Positions 44,347 through 52,866 of a stretch of DNA of 64,000 bases are shown in pieces. The stretch comes from Sutcliffiella halmapala (lineage in GTDB: Bacteria > Bacillota > Bacilli > Bacillales > Bacillaceae_I), in assembly GCF_002019665.1 (NCBI RefSeq), contig NZ_KV917375.1, positions 3,485,445 to 3,549,444 on the forward strand. Direction: 5' to 3'. The notes under the pieces are model-generated. The model saw nothing but the letters and a program-made list of their open reading frames with translations. It made no database searches and was not told the DNA's origin. Position 1 is the first letter of the stretch. Every line of letters starts with the position of its first letter. A program made the position numbers and the translations under genes.

Positions 44347-44703
44347 TTAGTTAGGGTCTACATCGCTATACAATTCTTCCAAAGGCTTCATAATGATTTT
44401 GTTTAGCTCACTCACCGTCATGCTCATGCGTTGCTCTGCTTCCATTAGCTTTGCAATGCTTTCGTTTTGTTGTACGAGTGCTACTGTTTTTTGAGCTTGA
44501 TCTATTTCCTCTTGCGTGATCTCTTGACCGCTCATTTGCTTTTGTTGTAATTCTAATTGAATGTTACGGAAGTTTTCAAACATCCCTTTTGTCGACTCAT
44601 CTGCAAAAACCTCTTTATATAAATGTTGAAGATTTTTGAATTCATCACTTTCTCTTATCACTTTTTCTAGCGCATATGCTGCATCATAAATATTATTTGA
44701 CAA
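44347..44703 (-). CDS. yheA: YlbF/YmcA-family protein YheA
   Basis: A 118-residue all-helical protein of the YlbF/YmcA (Com_YlbF) family. The conserved core runs from YAVALE-like YDAAYALEKVIRESDEF through FRNIQLELQQKQMSGQEIT to EAEQRMSMTVSELNKIIMKP. YheA itself has no established role. I place the start at TTG 44703 because GGAAGGA lies 9 nt upstream and the resulting N-terminus aligns with family members; ATG 44721 would include that ribosome binding site. Confidence 0.87.
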   Translation of the reverse strand: MSNNIYDAAYALEKVIRESDEFKNLQHLYKEVFADESTKGMFENFRNIQLELQQKQMSGQEITQEEIDQAQKTVALVQQNESIAKLMEAEQRMSMTVSELNKIIMKPLEELYSDVDPN

Positions 44704-44799
44704 AACAATCATTCCTTCCATTTTCGCCCAACTTTAGAGGCATGCTAGTGACCAGTATAACAAACCTCTCATAGTCATTCAAACAATTCACTGTCTGAC

Positions 44800-45933
44800 C
44801 TAAATGAAAAGGACAAAAATCCCTTGTAAAAGACCAATCATACCTCCTAGTAACGCACCAAGATAGGTAATCATTTTCAACTCTTTTCTGCTAACGGAAA
44901 GAACCATTTCTTCTAATTGTTGTAATGAAAAAGTTTCTACTTGTTCACGAATAACGTCTTCAAGCTGTAATTTCTCGAGTAACTCCTCTAACTTTTCCAT
45001 AATTAATTGGCTTCCCATAGCTAAAAGGGATGGTACGAACTTTTCCATCAGCCATGGATAAGCCGGTTGTACCACGTCCGACATGCTTTTGGTCATCCAT
45101 CCAGGTATATTTAACGTCCGATCAAATGCTGAATGGATGCTAGAAAGAATGGTTTCTTTCGTTATTTTCTCTTCGACTTCTCCAATATCCATCGCTTTTA
45201 CTTTTTCCCATTCACTATAAAAGACCTGTAATAGAACATCTTTTGTGCCATCATGCTTTAAAAATTTTATGATTTCGGGCTGTAACTTATCAGCAATACT
45301 ATAATTCCCCATAAACATTTGAACCATATTTCCGAGCATACCCCGGGTAGCGATAAAGTCCTGGAACATCTTTGTTACCTGGCTTTTTCCTTCTGGACTC
45401 TCGAAATAATCGATACCTTTTTTCAATATATATTCTGCAGCCATTGGAATATTGCTTTGTACAGAATGAATAAGACTTGCTGGCAATACTTGCTGCAACG
45501 GCTTTGAGCGCATTCCCATCAACACTTCTTCATATTTGGATTCCACTATTTTCTCCATATTTCCCTTTAGCAAATTTTCCGCATCTTCTATACGGCATTT
45601 TGCTAATAACTCACTTACTGTCATCCCACTATCTAAAAATCTTTGAAGCTCCACCTTGACCCATTGTTCCATTTTTTCCTGAAACGAACTATTCTCTAGC
45701 TTACGTTTCATACTTTCACCGGTTAACAAATGCTCCATCACTATTTTTCCAAGCTGCTCTGCAAGCTCCTCTCTTCTCTTTGGAAGCAATCCGGGTGTGA
45801 ATGGAACTCTTTTACCAAAAACGTATAACGGTTTATACGGTCGAAAAAGCATACGTATTGCCAATGAATTAGTTAGACCACCGATTAAAGCACCTACGAT
45901 AACCATTGTTGAAATTACAAAAATCATTTTCAT
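44800..45933 (-). CDS. yheB: DUF445 membrane protein YheB
   Basis: A 377-residue DUF445 protein with membrane segments at both ends ([20 protein letters not shown] and [20 protein letters not shown]) and a long helical middle. The conserved [23 protein letters not shown] motif follows the first helix. Function unknown. It diverges from the ATP-grasp cluster and precedes yheA, as in B. subtilis. Confidence 0.88.
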   Translation of the reverse strand: MKMIFVISTMVIVGALIGGLTNSLAIRMLFRPYKPLYVFGKRVPFTPGLLPKRREELAEQLGKIVMEHLLTGESMKRKLENSSFQEKMEQWVKVELQRFLDSGMTVSELLAKCRIEDAENLLKGNMEKIVESKYEEVLMGMRSKPLQQVLPASLIHSVQSNIPMAAEYILKKGIDYFESPEGKSQVTKMFQDFIATRGMLGNMVQMFMGNYSIADKLQPEIIKFLKHDGTKDVLLQVFYSEWEKVKAMDIGEVEEKITKETILSSIHSAFDRTLNIPGWMTKSMSDVVQPAYPWLMEKFVPSLLAMGSQLIMEKLEELLEKLQLEDVIREQVETFSLQQLEEMVLSVSRKELKMITYLGALLGGMIGLLQGIFVLFI

Positions 45934-45969
45934 TTATATACAACCTTTCTCTTACACATAATTCAGCCA

Positions 45970-45985
45970 TTTTCATACAATAAAG
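45970..45985 (+). promoter_or_regulatory. Possible SigE-type -10 element (CATACAAT)
   Basis: TTTTCATACAATAA contains CATACAAT, the preferred SigE -10. A -35-like ATA lies upstream but spaced about 3 nt short. It is about 170 nt before the first ATP-grasp gene; the B. subtilis yheCD genes are sporulation genes. Confidence 0.3.
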
Positions 45986-46023
45986 GGAAACTTCCAAGTG
46001 TGTGACTACATTCTTCACACCAA

Positions 46024-46090
46024 GTTAGTTGAACCACTCGAGGTGTTAGCTACTGTTACATTTCAATTGGAAATAGGACACTAACACCCG
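46024..46090. repeat. Second copy of TTAGTTGAACCA repeat
   Basis: TTAGTTGAACCACTCGAGG then TGTTAG matches the first part of the element at 25149. GGTGTTAG (46040-46047) pairs with CTAACACC (46081-46088), so this copy forms a hairpin upstream of the ATP-grasp cluster. Confidence 0.5.
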
Positions 46091-46154
46091 AAAAAACAAA
46101 CATTATATATAGCTTCTACCTGCCCTTACCACAGGTAGTAAATGAGGGAAAACC

Positions 46155-47528
46155 ATGAACTTTCAAGTAGTAAGAGTAATTCCTTTTGAAAGTACCTATA
46201 CAGTACCAATTATACAAATAAGTGAAGCTTTAGCAAAAAAATTGAAGCTTCCCCCTACTATTTCATTACTTGAATTGCAATGTAGCCGGAATACAATATC
46301 TGCTCCTGTCGTATGTATCAAGGGAGAGGATTATACAATGAGACTCGACCCTACTATTCTACACACTTTATTGCTTTTTGAGGAAGAAAAAAAATACCTA
46401 ATCACCTACGACTCAAAACGAATGAGGCTGCTCATCGGCCCAGTCATTGGGCTTTTAACAGAAATTACAAGCAAGGAAGAGAATATCGACCTTAAATCGA
46501 TTCAAGCATACAGTATCGAGCTTGCCAATTATTCCGAAGAGATAGGTGCTATTTTTTATGTTTTTTCTGTTCCTGAAAACTGGAGCAAACCTCAGATAGA
46601 AGGCTATTTTTTTGAAAATAATGTCTGGAACAAAGCGATTCTTCCTTTTCCACAAGTCATTCATAATCGCCTTCATAAACGTACGAATGAGAAGCGCCAA
46701 TTGTTTCAGCAATTTTCTAAACAATTACAGGATTGGAATATTCCTTATTTTAACGACCATTTCCTTGATAAATGGACGGTATACGATCAACTTAAAGAAG
46801 CTGAGCACCTTCAGCCCTATTTACCGGAAACCATTTTATATTCAAAGGATGTTTTAAAAGATTGGCTTGATAAGTATCCAAGTCTTTTTCTAAAACCTAT
46901 TAATGGCAGTCAGGGGAAACAAATATTTAAGGTTTGTAAATTAGGTGAGGGATTTTCATTAAGCTATTCTTCCATTCAACAAGAAGTATCTACAACTTAC
47001 AGTACTTTCACAGAATTGTACAAGCGACTTTCCTCACATATCAAGAAAAAGCGCTATATCCTGCAGCAAGGACTCGAATTATTCGATTTAGAGGGCCGAC
47101 CTGTAGATTTTCGCTATCTTTGTCATCGAGGCGAAAATAATCGATGGCGTGTCACCTCCTCTACTGCAAGGGCGTCTAAATCAGGACATTTTGTTTCAAA
47201 CATTGCCCAAGGTGGCGAAATGCTCTCGGTTTCAAAAGTATTACGTACTAAACTCGAAAAAGAAGAACTTGCACATCTACGGCAACATTTAAAGGAGCTT
47301 GCATTAGAAGTAGCAAATGAAGTGGGAATGGCTTCAGAAGGAATCTTCGGTGAACTTGGAATTGATTTGGCCATCGATCAATCTGGTCGCCCATGGATTA
47401 TAGAAGTAAATACGAAGCCCTCTAAAAACTTGGATAGCATGTCCCGCTCCTCTAGTATTCGACCATCAGCTAAAGCTATTATTCTCTACTGTTTATACCT
47501 TATCAATGAAAATGTGAAGGAGGCTTAA
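46155..47528 (+). CDS. YheC/YheD-type spore ATP-grasp protein, copy 1 (long form)
   Basis: A 457-residue protein of the YheC/YheD endospore-coat-associated ATP-grasp family. The N-terminal ~170 residues are the extra domain of long (YheD-like) members; the ATP-grasp part starts near PYFNDHFLDKWTVYDQL and includes LFLKPINGSQGKQI, VDFRYLCH, SNIAQGGEM, GELGIDLAID and WIIEVNTKPSKN. ATP-grasp enzymes ligate carboxylates to amines; the spore substrate is unknown. GAGGG precedes the ATG. First of four tandem members. Confidence 0.85.
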   Translation: MNFQVVRVIPFESTYTVPIIQISEALAKKLKLPPTISLLELQCSRNTISAPVVCIKGEDYTMRLDPTILHTLLLFEEEKKYLITYDSKRMRLLIGPVIGLLTEITSKEENIDLKSIQAYSIELANYSEEIGAIFYVFSVPENWSKPQIEGYFFENNVWNKAILPFPQVIHNRLHKRTNEKRQLFQQFSKQLQDWNIPYFNDHFLDKWTVYDQLKEAEHLQPYLPETILYSKDVLKDWLDKYPSLFLKPINGSQGKQIFKVCKLGEGFSLSYSSIQQEVSTTYSTFTELYKRLSSHIKKKRYILQQGLELFDLEGRPVDFRYLCHRGENNRWRVTSSTARASKSGHFVSNIAQGGEMLSVSKVLRTKLEKEELAHLRQHLKELALEVANEVGMASEGIFGELGIDLAIDQSGRPWIIEVNTKPSKNLDSMSRSSSIRPSAKAIILYCLYLINENVKEA

Positions 47529-47529
47529 T

Positions 47530-48603
47530 ATGATTGCCCTAGGTGTACTTTCTTTCACGAAACCAACGACATATATGACTAAATTGGCACAACATGCGTC
47601 GAACAGTTCGGTATCTCTATATTATTTATCACCCGAGCAAATAAGCGGAGAGGATACTATTAGTGGAATGCGTTTTTGTCCAGCAAAACAGGAATGGGAA
47701 AATGCCATGTTTTCCATTCCTCCTTTTATTTATGATCGCTGTTACTATGTATCGAAAAAAGCACAATCTAACTTAAACAAGGTAGAAAAGTTAAAACAAC
47801 GAAGCGATGTACAATTTTTAGGGTATGGACTCCCCAATAAATGGATTGTCTATCAAGCATTATCCAGTAGTCCGACACTCCAATCCTTTTTTCCTTATAC
47901 GCAAAAGCTTTCTTCAACAGCCGATTTCTTAGCCCATCTGGCGAACCACTCTATTTGGTTGCTTAAGCCTATTCATGGATCGCAAGGGAGGGGACTTATA
48001 AAAATCGAAAAAAGAAACGGACTCTACATGATTAAGGAAGTAAAACAACCAGGGGAACAGCTCTTCACCTTTACGACAACCTCCCATTTTCTTCAATGGT
48101 TACATACTAGAATGAAGACCACAACATTCATTTTCCAACCCTTTTTACCGCTTCAAAATAAAGAAGGGTACCCTTTTGATCTCCGATTACTAATACAAAA
48201 GGACGAAAACGGGAATTGGAAGGAACGAGTTAGAGTACTTCGAACTGGCATTAAGCATCATATTACTTCAAATTTAGCTGGAGGAGGAAAAATGATTCCT
48301 TTTTCCTCCTTACTTCAAAGTCTCCCTCTAACGTATAAGAGAAAAATAGAAGAAGATATTCAAACAGTTATTGATACTCTTCCTCTTGAATTAGAAAGAG
48401 CATTTCAACCTTTATTCGAATTAGGAATCGATCTTGGTTGGGATGCCAAGCAGAATTTATGGATTTTAGATATTAATTCAAAGCCAGGTCATAAGATAGT
48501 ATCAATGGCCTCGAAGTTTGTGCAAAAAGAGATATATGAAGCACCAAGCAAATATAGTCATTACTTAGCTACTTCATTAGGAAACAAAATGGGAGTTGAA
48601 TAA
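47530..48603 (+). CDS. yheC: YheC/YheD-type spore ATP-grasp protein, copy 2 (short form)
   Basis: A 357-residue ATP-grasp protein of the shorter YheC type. Motifs in order: IYDRCYYVSKKA, WIVYQAL, WLLKPIHGSQGRGLI, FDLRLLIQ, TSNLAGGGKM, ELGIDLGWD and LWILDINSKPGHK. AAGGAGG overlaps the end of copy 1, so the genes are coupled. Compared with copies 1 and 3 it lacks most of the long N-terminal domain. Which of the two short genes is the true yheC orthologue cannot be settled here. Confidence 0.83.
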   Translation: MIALGVLSFTKPTTYMTKLAQHASNSSVSLYYLSPEQISGEDTISGMRFCPAKQEWENAMFSIPPFIYDRCYYVSKKAQSNLNKVEKLKQRSDVQFLGYGLPNKWIVYQALSSSPTLQSFFPYTQKLSSTADFLAHLANHSIWLLKPIHGSQGRGLIKIEKRNGLYMIKEVKQPGEQLFTFTTTSHFLQWLHTRMKTTTFIFQPFLPLQNKEGYPFDLRLLIQKDENGNWKERVRVLRTGIKHHITSNLAGGGKMIPFSSLLQSLPLTYKRKIEEDIQTVIDTLPLELERAFQPLFELGIDLGWDAKQNLWILDINSKPGHKIVSMASKFVQKEIYEAPSKYSHYLATSLGNKMGVE

Positions 48604-48604
48604 T

Positions 48605-49963
48605 ATGAAAGCACTCTTATCTGTAAAATGTAAAACAGAATGGAAGGATTATAAGGTATCACTTCCAGAAACACTTAAAGATTGGAATGTTTCATCGATT
48701 GCTTTTGGTACGCTACAATTTCCATGTCAGCCTAGTTATCATTCGGGAAGAAATTTATTTCTCTCTCAAAAACTATTTGACGATTTAAAGATTCCCTATG
48801 AAGGAAATATACATCTTTTTATTCATGAAGAAGTGCTCCACCTAGGTCCACTAATCGGGATCTTTACTGCAGGATTTACAAATTCCATTCTGCGCCCAAT
48901 TGGAGAACGCACCTTGTTTTTTTCAAAGCTATTGTCAACTGAGAAAAAAGTCGGTGCCTACGTCTTTCTATTCGGGGCAAACCATATTAATTGGGATGAA
49001 GGGACAATGGAAGGCTATATGTTCACTGATCAAGGATGGTGCAAAAAGATCGTCCCTTTTCCACATGTTGTATACGACAGACTGCCCAACCGTCGAACCG
49101 AAAAGCATAAACTCTTAACGGAAACGAGAGAAAAAATGCAAAAGGATTACTCGATTCCTTGGTTCAATCCCGGATTCTTCAATAAATGGGATATTCATCA
49201 AAAGTTGATGATTGAAGAAAGCATTGTCCCCTACTTACCAGAGACAGATAATAAAATTACGATTGAAAGGTTGGAGAAATTTTTAACTAAATACTCCTTT
49301 ATCTACTTAAAGCCAACCAATGGTAGCTTAGGGCTAGGTTTGTACAAAATAATCTATAATCGTGAGGAAGATCTTTATTACGTTCGGTTTAAAAATGCAG
49401 AATTCCAAAATAAATTACAACGATTTACATCCCTAGAAACCCTACTCGGCTCTATAATGAAAAACAAAGACTTATCAAGCTACCTTTTGCAGCAAGGAAT
49501 TCCATTAATGAAAATGGAAGATTCCTATGTTGATTTTCGTGTGCATACAAACAAAGACGACAGTGGAAAATGGATTGTTAGTGCGCTAGCAGCCAAGCTG
49601 AGTGGAAAAGGGAGCGTAACGACCCATCTCAATAGTGGCGGCCAAGTAAAGACCATCCCCGAGCTTTTTCCAGAAGAAGAGGAACAAATAGAAGTGATTC
49701 AGAAATTAACACAAGCCTCCTTATTAATAAGTGAAGCCATAGATACACATCTACCTGGCTTTATCGGGGAAATAGGCTTTGATTTTGGAATGGATAAGGA
49801 GAAAAAAGTATGGTTTTTCGAAGCCAATTCCAAGCCAGGCAGATCGATATTCTATCACCCAAAACTAAGAAACGAAGACATGCTTACTCGAAAGCTTTCC
49901 ATTGAATATGCCGTCTATTTAACCGAAAAAACAATCCATTATCCAGATGGTATCTTCTCATGA
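48605..49963 (+). CDS. yheD: YheC/YheD-type spore ATP-grasp protein, copy 3 (long form)
   Basis: A 452-residue long-form member, like B. subtilis YheD. The N-terminal domain includes HLGPLIGIFTAGF; the ATP-grasp part has VVYDRLPNRR, FIYLKPTNGSLGLGL, VDFRVHTN, THLNSGGQVK, GEIGFDFGMD and WFFEANSKPGRS. I place the start at ATG 48605, 9 nt after GGGAG; TTG 48596 is less likely. It overlaps copy 4 by four nucleotides (ATGA). Confidence 0.83.
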   Translation: MKALLSVKCKTEWKDYKVSLPETLKDWNVSSIAFGTLQFPCQPSYHSGRNLFLSQKLFDDLKIPYEGNIHLFIHEEVLHLGPLIGIFTAGFTNSILRPIGERTLFFSKLLSTEKKVGAYVFLFGANHINWDEGTMEGYMFTDQGWCKKIVPFPHVVYDRLPNRRTEKHKLLTETREKMQKDYSIPWFNPGFFNKWDIHQKLMIEESIVPYLPETDNKITIERLEKFLTKYSFIYLKPTNGSLGLGLYKIIYNREEDLYYVRFKNAEFQNKLQRFTSLETLLGSIMKNKDLSSYLLQQGIPLMKMEDSYVDFRVHTNKDDSGKWIVSALAAKLSGKGSVTTHLNSGGQVKTIPELFPEEEEQIEVIQKLTQASLLISEAIDTHLPGFIGEIGFDFGMDKEKKVWFFEANSKPGRSIFYHPKLRNEDMLTRKLSIEYAVYLTEKTIHYPDGIFS

Positions 49964-51156
49964 AACAGCTTTATTACGACTTAAATAAACAATCCTGGTA
50001 CCATAATTCGCCTAACGTTGAAGAGAATGTTTCTCTAGGCAAATATTATTCTGTACCATACAAAGATACTCACCCTACAGATTATCAACCATTTTCATTT
50101 CTTTTTGATGACAATAAAGCAGGGCCTCTTATTGGCATTTTAGCAAGCCCTAAGCAAGAAGGCTTTATCGGAAATATCGGGTTGTTTAAAAGAATTCAAC
50201 GATCTTTACATCAGACTGGAGGGATTTCCGTCGTCTTCACTCCAGATAAGCTTACCGAAAATGGAATCAATGGCTATTGCTATCTTCCTACTCATAATCA
50301 TTGGATAAAAATGAACGCTCCTCTTCCAGATCTCATTTATAATCGATTGTATAGCTACGAGGATGAAGAGAAACATTTAGAACATGTCCAAAACCTTGCA
50401 GATTTATATCATATTCCATTATTCAACCCACAATTTTTTGACAAATGGGAGCTTTATTTACAATTAAAAAGCCATGAAGAACTAGCTGCCCACCTCCCTC
50501 ATACAGCATTATTGACCGAAGAGGCATTAGAAGAATTTCTTTTTAACTATCCAGCAGTCTATGTGAAAAAGAGAAAAAGTACAAAAGGGAATGGTGTTTC
50601 ACTAATTGTAAGAAACGGCTATACTTTTTTATTAAAGACGACTTCTACGAAAACCATTTTGTTCCCTACTATAAAAAAGCTTGCCCAATATTTTAACAAA
50701 GAAGGAACGCTGCCCTCCTATATTGTACAGGAGGCGATTCCCACGATCCCTTTTGATGGAAAGAAATTTGATTACAGAATCCTTGCTCACTTAAAACAGA
50801 AGCATTTTGTGGTGACAGGGATTGGAGTCAGAGTTGCCCATACACAACAGGTGACTACTCATGTTCCAGCAGGTGGAGTCATCGCAAACGTGGATGACTT
50901 ACCTCACTCCATTGATCTAACTAAGATTGAACGCCTCATAAAACAGTGTGGAAAGCAGCTTCTTACCTTCTATGATGCGCTTGGTGAATTCTCTGCTGAC
51001 CTTGGGGTAACACAAGATGGCAACTATTACTTATTCGAATTAAACGCAAAGCCGATGGATTTTGATGAGCCCACAATAAAAAAGGCTTCCATTGATAGGC
51101 TAACTAACCTTTTCTATGAACAAACGATGAATCAAATAAAGGATTTCACCCATTAA
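49960..51156 (+). CDS. YheC/YheD-type spore ATP-grasp protein, copy 4
   Basis: A 398-residue member of intermediate length. Motifs: AGPLIGILA near residue 60, LIYNRLYSYEDEEKH, VYVKKRKSTKGNGVSL (a lysine/threonine-rich variant of the glycine loop), FDYRILAH, THVPAGGVIA, GEFSADLGVTQD and YLFELNAKPMDFD. The metal-site end FELNAKP is intact, so it should be active. The start overlaps the copy 3 stop (ATGA), which implies translational coupling. Confidence 0.83.
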   Translation: MKQLYYDLNKQSWYHNSPNVEENVSLGKYYSVPYKDTHPTDYQPFSFLFDDNKAGPLIGILASPKQEGFIGNIGLFKRIQRSLHQTGGISVVFTPDKLTENGINGYCYLPTHNHWIKMNAPLPDLIYNRLYSYEDEEKHLEHVQNLADLYHIPLFNPQFFDKWELYLQLKSHEELAAHLPHTALLTEEALEEFLFNYPAVYVKKRKSTKGNGVSLIVRNGYTFLLKTTSTKTILFPTIKKLAQYFNKEGTLPSYIVQEAIPTIPFDGKKFDYRILAHLKQKHFVVTGIGVRVAHTQQVTTHVPAGGVIANVDDLPHSIDLTKIERLIKQCGKQLLTFYDALGEFSADLGVTQDGNYYLFELNAKPMDFDEPTIKKASIDRLTNLFYEQTMNQIKDFTH

Positions 51157-51202
51157 TGTCGAAACTATTATTACCTTAGAAATAACGTTCAGGAGGAACA
51201 GC

Positions 51203-51415
51203 ATGATTTCACATTTCCAACTAAAGCCACTATATAAAAATAACCAACTCCCAGGCTGGCACCTTTCCTTCTTTTACAAAGGGCAAAATTTAAAGGCTAT
51301 TTATCACAAAGATGGGAGAATTGAATGGGACCCTTCCTTTTCCTATTCTGATGAAGATAAACAAAAAATTGAAATCCAAATACATGAGCTTATGCTTTTT
51401 CATGTGTATGAATAA
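51203..51415 (+). CDS. yheE: YheE-like small protein
   Basis: A 70-residue protein with an alpha/beta look (MISHFQLKPLYKNNQLPGWH, FFYKGQNLKAIYHKDGRIEW). It matches the small YheE protein (DUF5342 type) that follows the YheC/YheD genes in Bacillus. Function unknown. AGGAGGAACAGC precedes the ATG. It lies 46 nt after the fourth ATP-grasp gene and may belong to that operon. Confidence 0.78.
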   Translation: MISHFQLKPLYKNNQLPGWHLSFFYKGQNLKAIYHKDGRIEWDPSFSYSDEDKQKIEIQIHELMLFHVYE

Positions 51416-51481
51416 CATAAAAGTGTATATGTATCGTTTCCCCTACTCCTACACATACTAAGAGTATAGGAGGGAGCTATA

Positions 51482-51670
51482 ATGCCACATAAAAAGAAAA
51501 GCAAAAAACCATCAGAACCAAGCTATGAAGGGCGCGAAGATTACTTCATGGATGTAGATCGTATGATTAATGAAGGTATGGCAGGCGGAAACGTTTACGA
51601 ACGCGACGACTATACCAATATTGAAGAAGCGCGAGACCTTATAAAAGAAGATCCACCAAATGAATCATAA
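51482..51670 (+). CDS. Small hydrophilic hypothetical protein
   Basis: A 62-residue charged protein: basic start (PHKKKSKKPSEPSY), then an acidic part with DVDRMINEGMAGGNVYERDDY and EDPPNES at the end. The ribosome binding site is GGAGGGAGC, and a terminator follows at once, so it is very likely a gene. I do not recognise the family; the size and composition fit small sporulation-associated proteins, but that is a guess. Confidence 0.6.
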   Translation: MPHKKKSKKPSEPSYEGREDYFMDVDRMINEGMAGGNVYERDDYTNIEEARDLIKEDPPNES

Positions 51671-51674
51671 CCCC

Positions 51675-51702
51675 ACTCTTCCTTATCTAGGAGGAGTTTT
51701 TT
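51675..51702 (+). terminator. Terminator after small hydrophilic protein gene
   Basis: ACTCtTCC pairs with GGAgGAGT, followed by TTTTTAG. Confidence 0.7.
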
Positions 51703-51781
51703 AGTTTTGTGACATACACTTCTTTTTAAACTCCCCTCTCCCTTTGGTATAATAGGTAGAACAAAAGAAAGAAGGGTATCT

Positions 51782-52693
51782 ATGTATAATCAATTAAAAA
51801 GAATTTATAAAGACTCGCTTCTTCAAGCAAGCATTCCACATAGCTTTGATCGCTACGAATGGTTCCTCTCCCCTTCTAACGATTATTTCGGAATAGAAAA
51901 AAACAGGTTAGAAGAGAAAGAAACCTTGTTGTTAGAAACATTCTTACAAAAGGTAACAGAAAACCAATTCTCACTGACTACTACAGAAAAATGGTGGCAT
52001 TCTCTTTTATTTCAATACGAACATAGAGTAGACTCATCGCCCTACTCAGTTAATGAATACTGTCGCTTTATTCACTTTCAATTCTCTGAGCCTTTTTTAC
52101 ATAAAGAAGAGTGGAAAGAAGCACTAACTGCTTTTTTCAATTCGAAAATAGAACTCATTTGGGAGACCGCGACATCAGGTGTTTTAATAGAAGTTTTTTC
52201 AAACTCTCCTAAACCTGATGAAACCATTTCGTTTTCCGACATAGTTGATACGACAGCAAGTGATTTTTATACAAATGTAAAGCTTTATCTCGGTGCAATA
52301 ACCACGATTAACAAAAAGACTAAAGAACTTTATCTATGGGAAAAACAGTGCTTCACACTTTCGCTTAAAGCTAGAAAAAAGAATGCGATCCACACCTTTG
52401 AACAAGCAATTCCCTATTTAATTACAGGACAATTAGACAATGATTTAATTGCACAGATTAAAATGCTTTTTGGACCTGTGTTTGAAGACGAACAGGAATT
52501 ACTTCAAAGTATAAAGATTTATATCGAAAACAATCTCAATGTTTCCTTAACTGCAAAAAAACTATTCATGCATCGGAATAGTCTTCAATATCGGATTGAT
52601 AAATTCTCAGAACGAACTGGGATAGACATTAGAAACTTTCAAGGAGCATTGGCTACTTATCTCGCCATTATCATATTAGAGACAGAAAGATAA
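51782..52693 (+). CDS. yxkF: PucR-type HTH regulator (YxkF-like)
   Basis: A 303-residue protein. The C-terminal ~60 residues form a PucR-type helix-turn-helix (NLNVSLTAKKLFMHRNSLQY, then RIDKFSERTGIDIRN). The N-terminal two thirds lack recognisable motifs. It lies directly upstream of msmX, as yxkF does in B. subtilis, so a role near sugar-transport energisation or its regulation is possible but not shown. A terminator separates it from msmX. Confidence 0.8.
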   Translation: MYNQLKRIYKDSLLQASIPHSFDRYEWFLSPSNDYFGIEKNRLEEKETLLLETFLQKVTENQFSLTTTEKWWHSLLFQYEHRVDSSPYSVNEYCRFIHFQFSEPFLHKEEWKEALTAFFNSKIELIWETATSGVLIEVFSNSPKPDETISFSDIVDTTASDFYTNVKLYLGAITTINKKTKELYLWEKQCFTLSLKARKKNAIHTFEQAIPYLITGQLDNDLIAQIKMLFGPVFEDEQELLQSIKIYIENNLNVSLTAKKLFMHRNSLQYRIDKFSERTGIDIRNFQGALATYLAIIILETER

Positions 52694-52747
52694 ATCTTCC
52701 TTAGTTGCCATTTTAAATAGGGAATGTGAGTGATTGATCTGGGTCAG

Positions 52748-52786
52748 GGTAACGTTGCACAAAAGCGTTACCTTTTTTTGTGCAAC
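52748..52786 (+). terminator. yxkF terminator
   Basis: GGTAACG pairs with CGTTACC, followed by seven T residues. Confidence 0.85.
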
Positions 52787-52835
52787 TTGTACATTTACGA
52801 AATGTATCCGTTTTCGGTAGACTTATAACAAGAAA

Positions 52836-52849
52836 AGAAAACGATTTCA
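52836..52849 (+). promoter_or_regulatory. cre-like CcpA site upstream of msmX
   Basis: AGAAAACGATTTCA matches the cre consensus TGWAANCGNTNWCA except for the first base. It ends 17 nt before the msmX ATG. CcpA binding here would link msmX to carbon catabolite repression. Confidence 0.45.
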
Positions 52850-52866
52850 TAGGGGGACATTAAATC

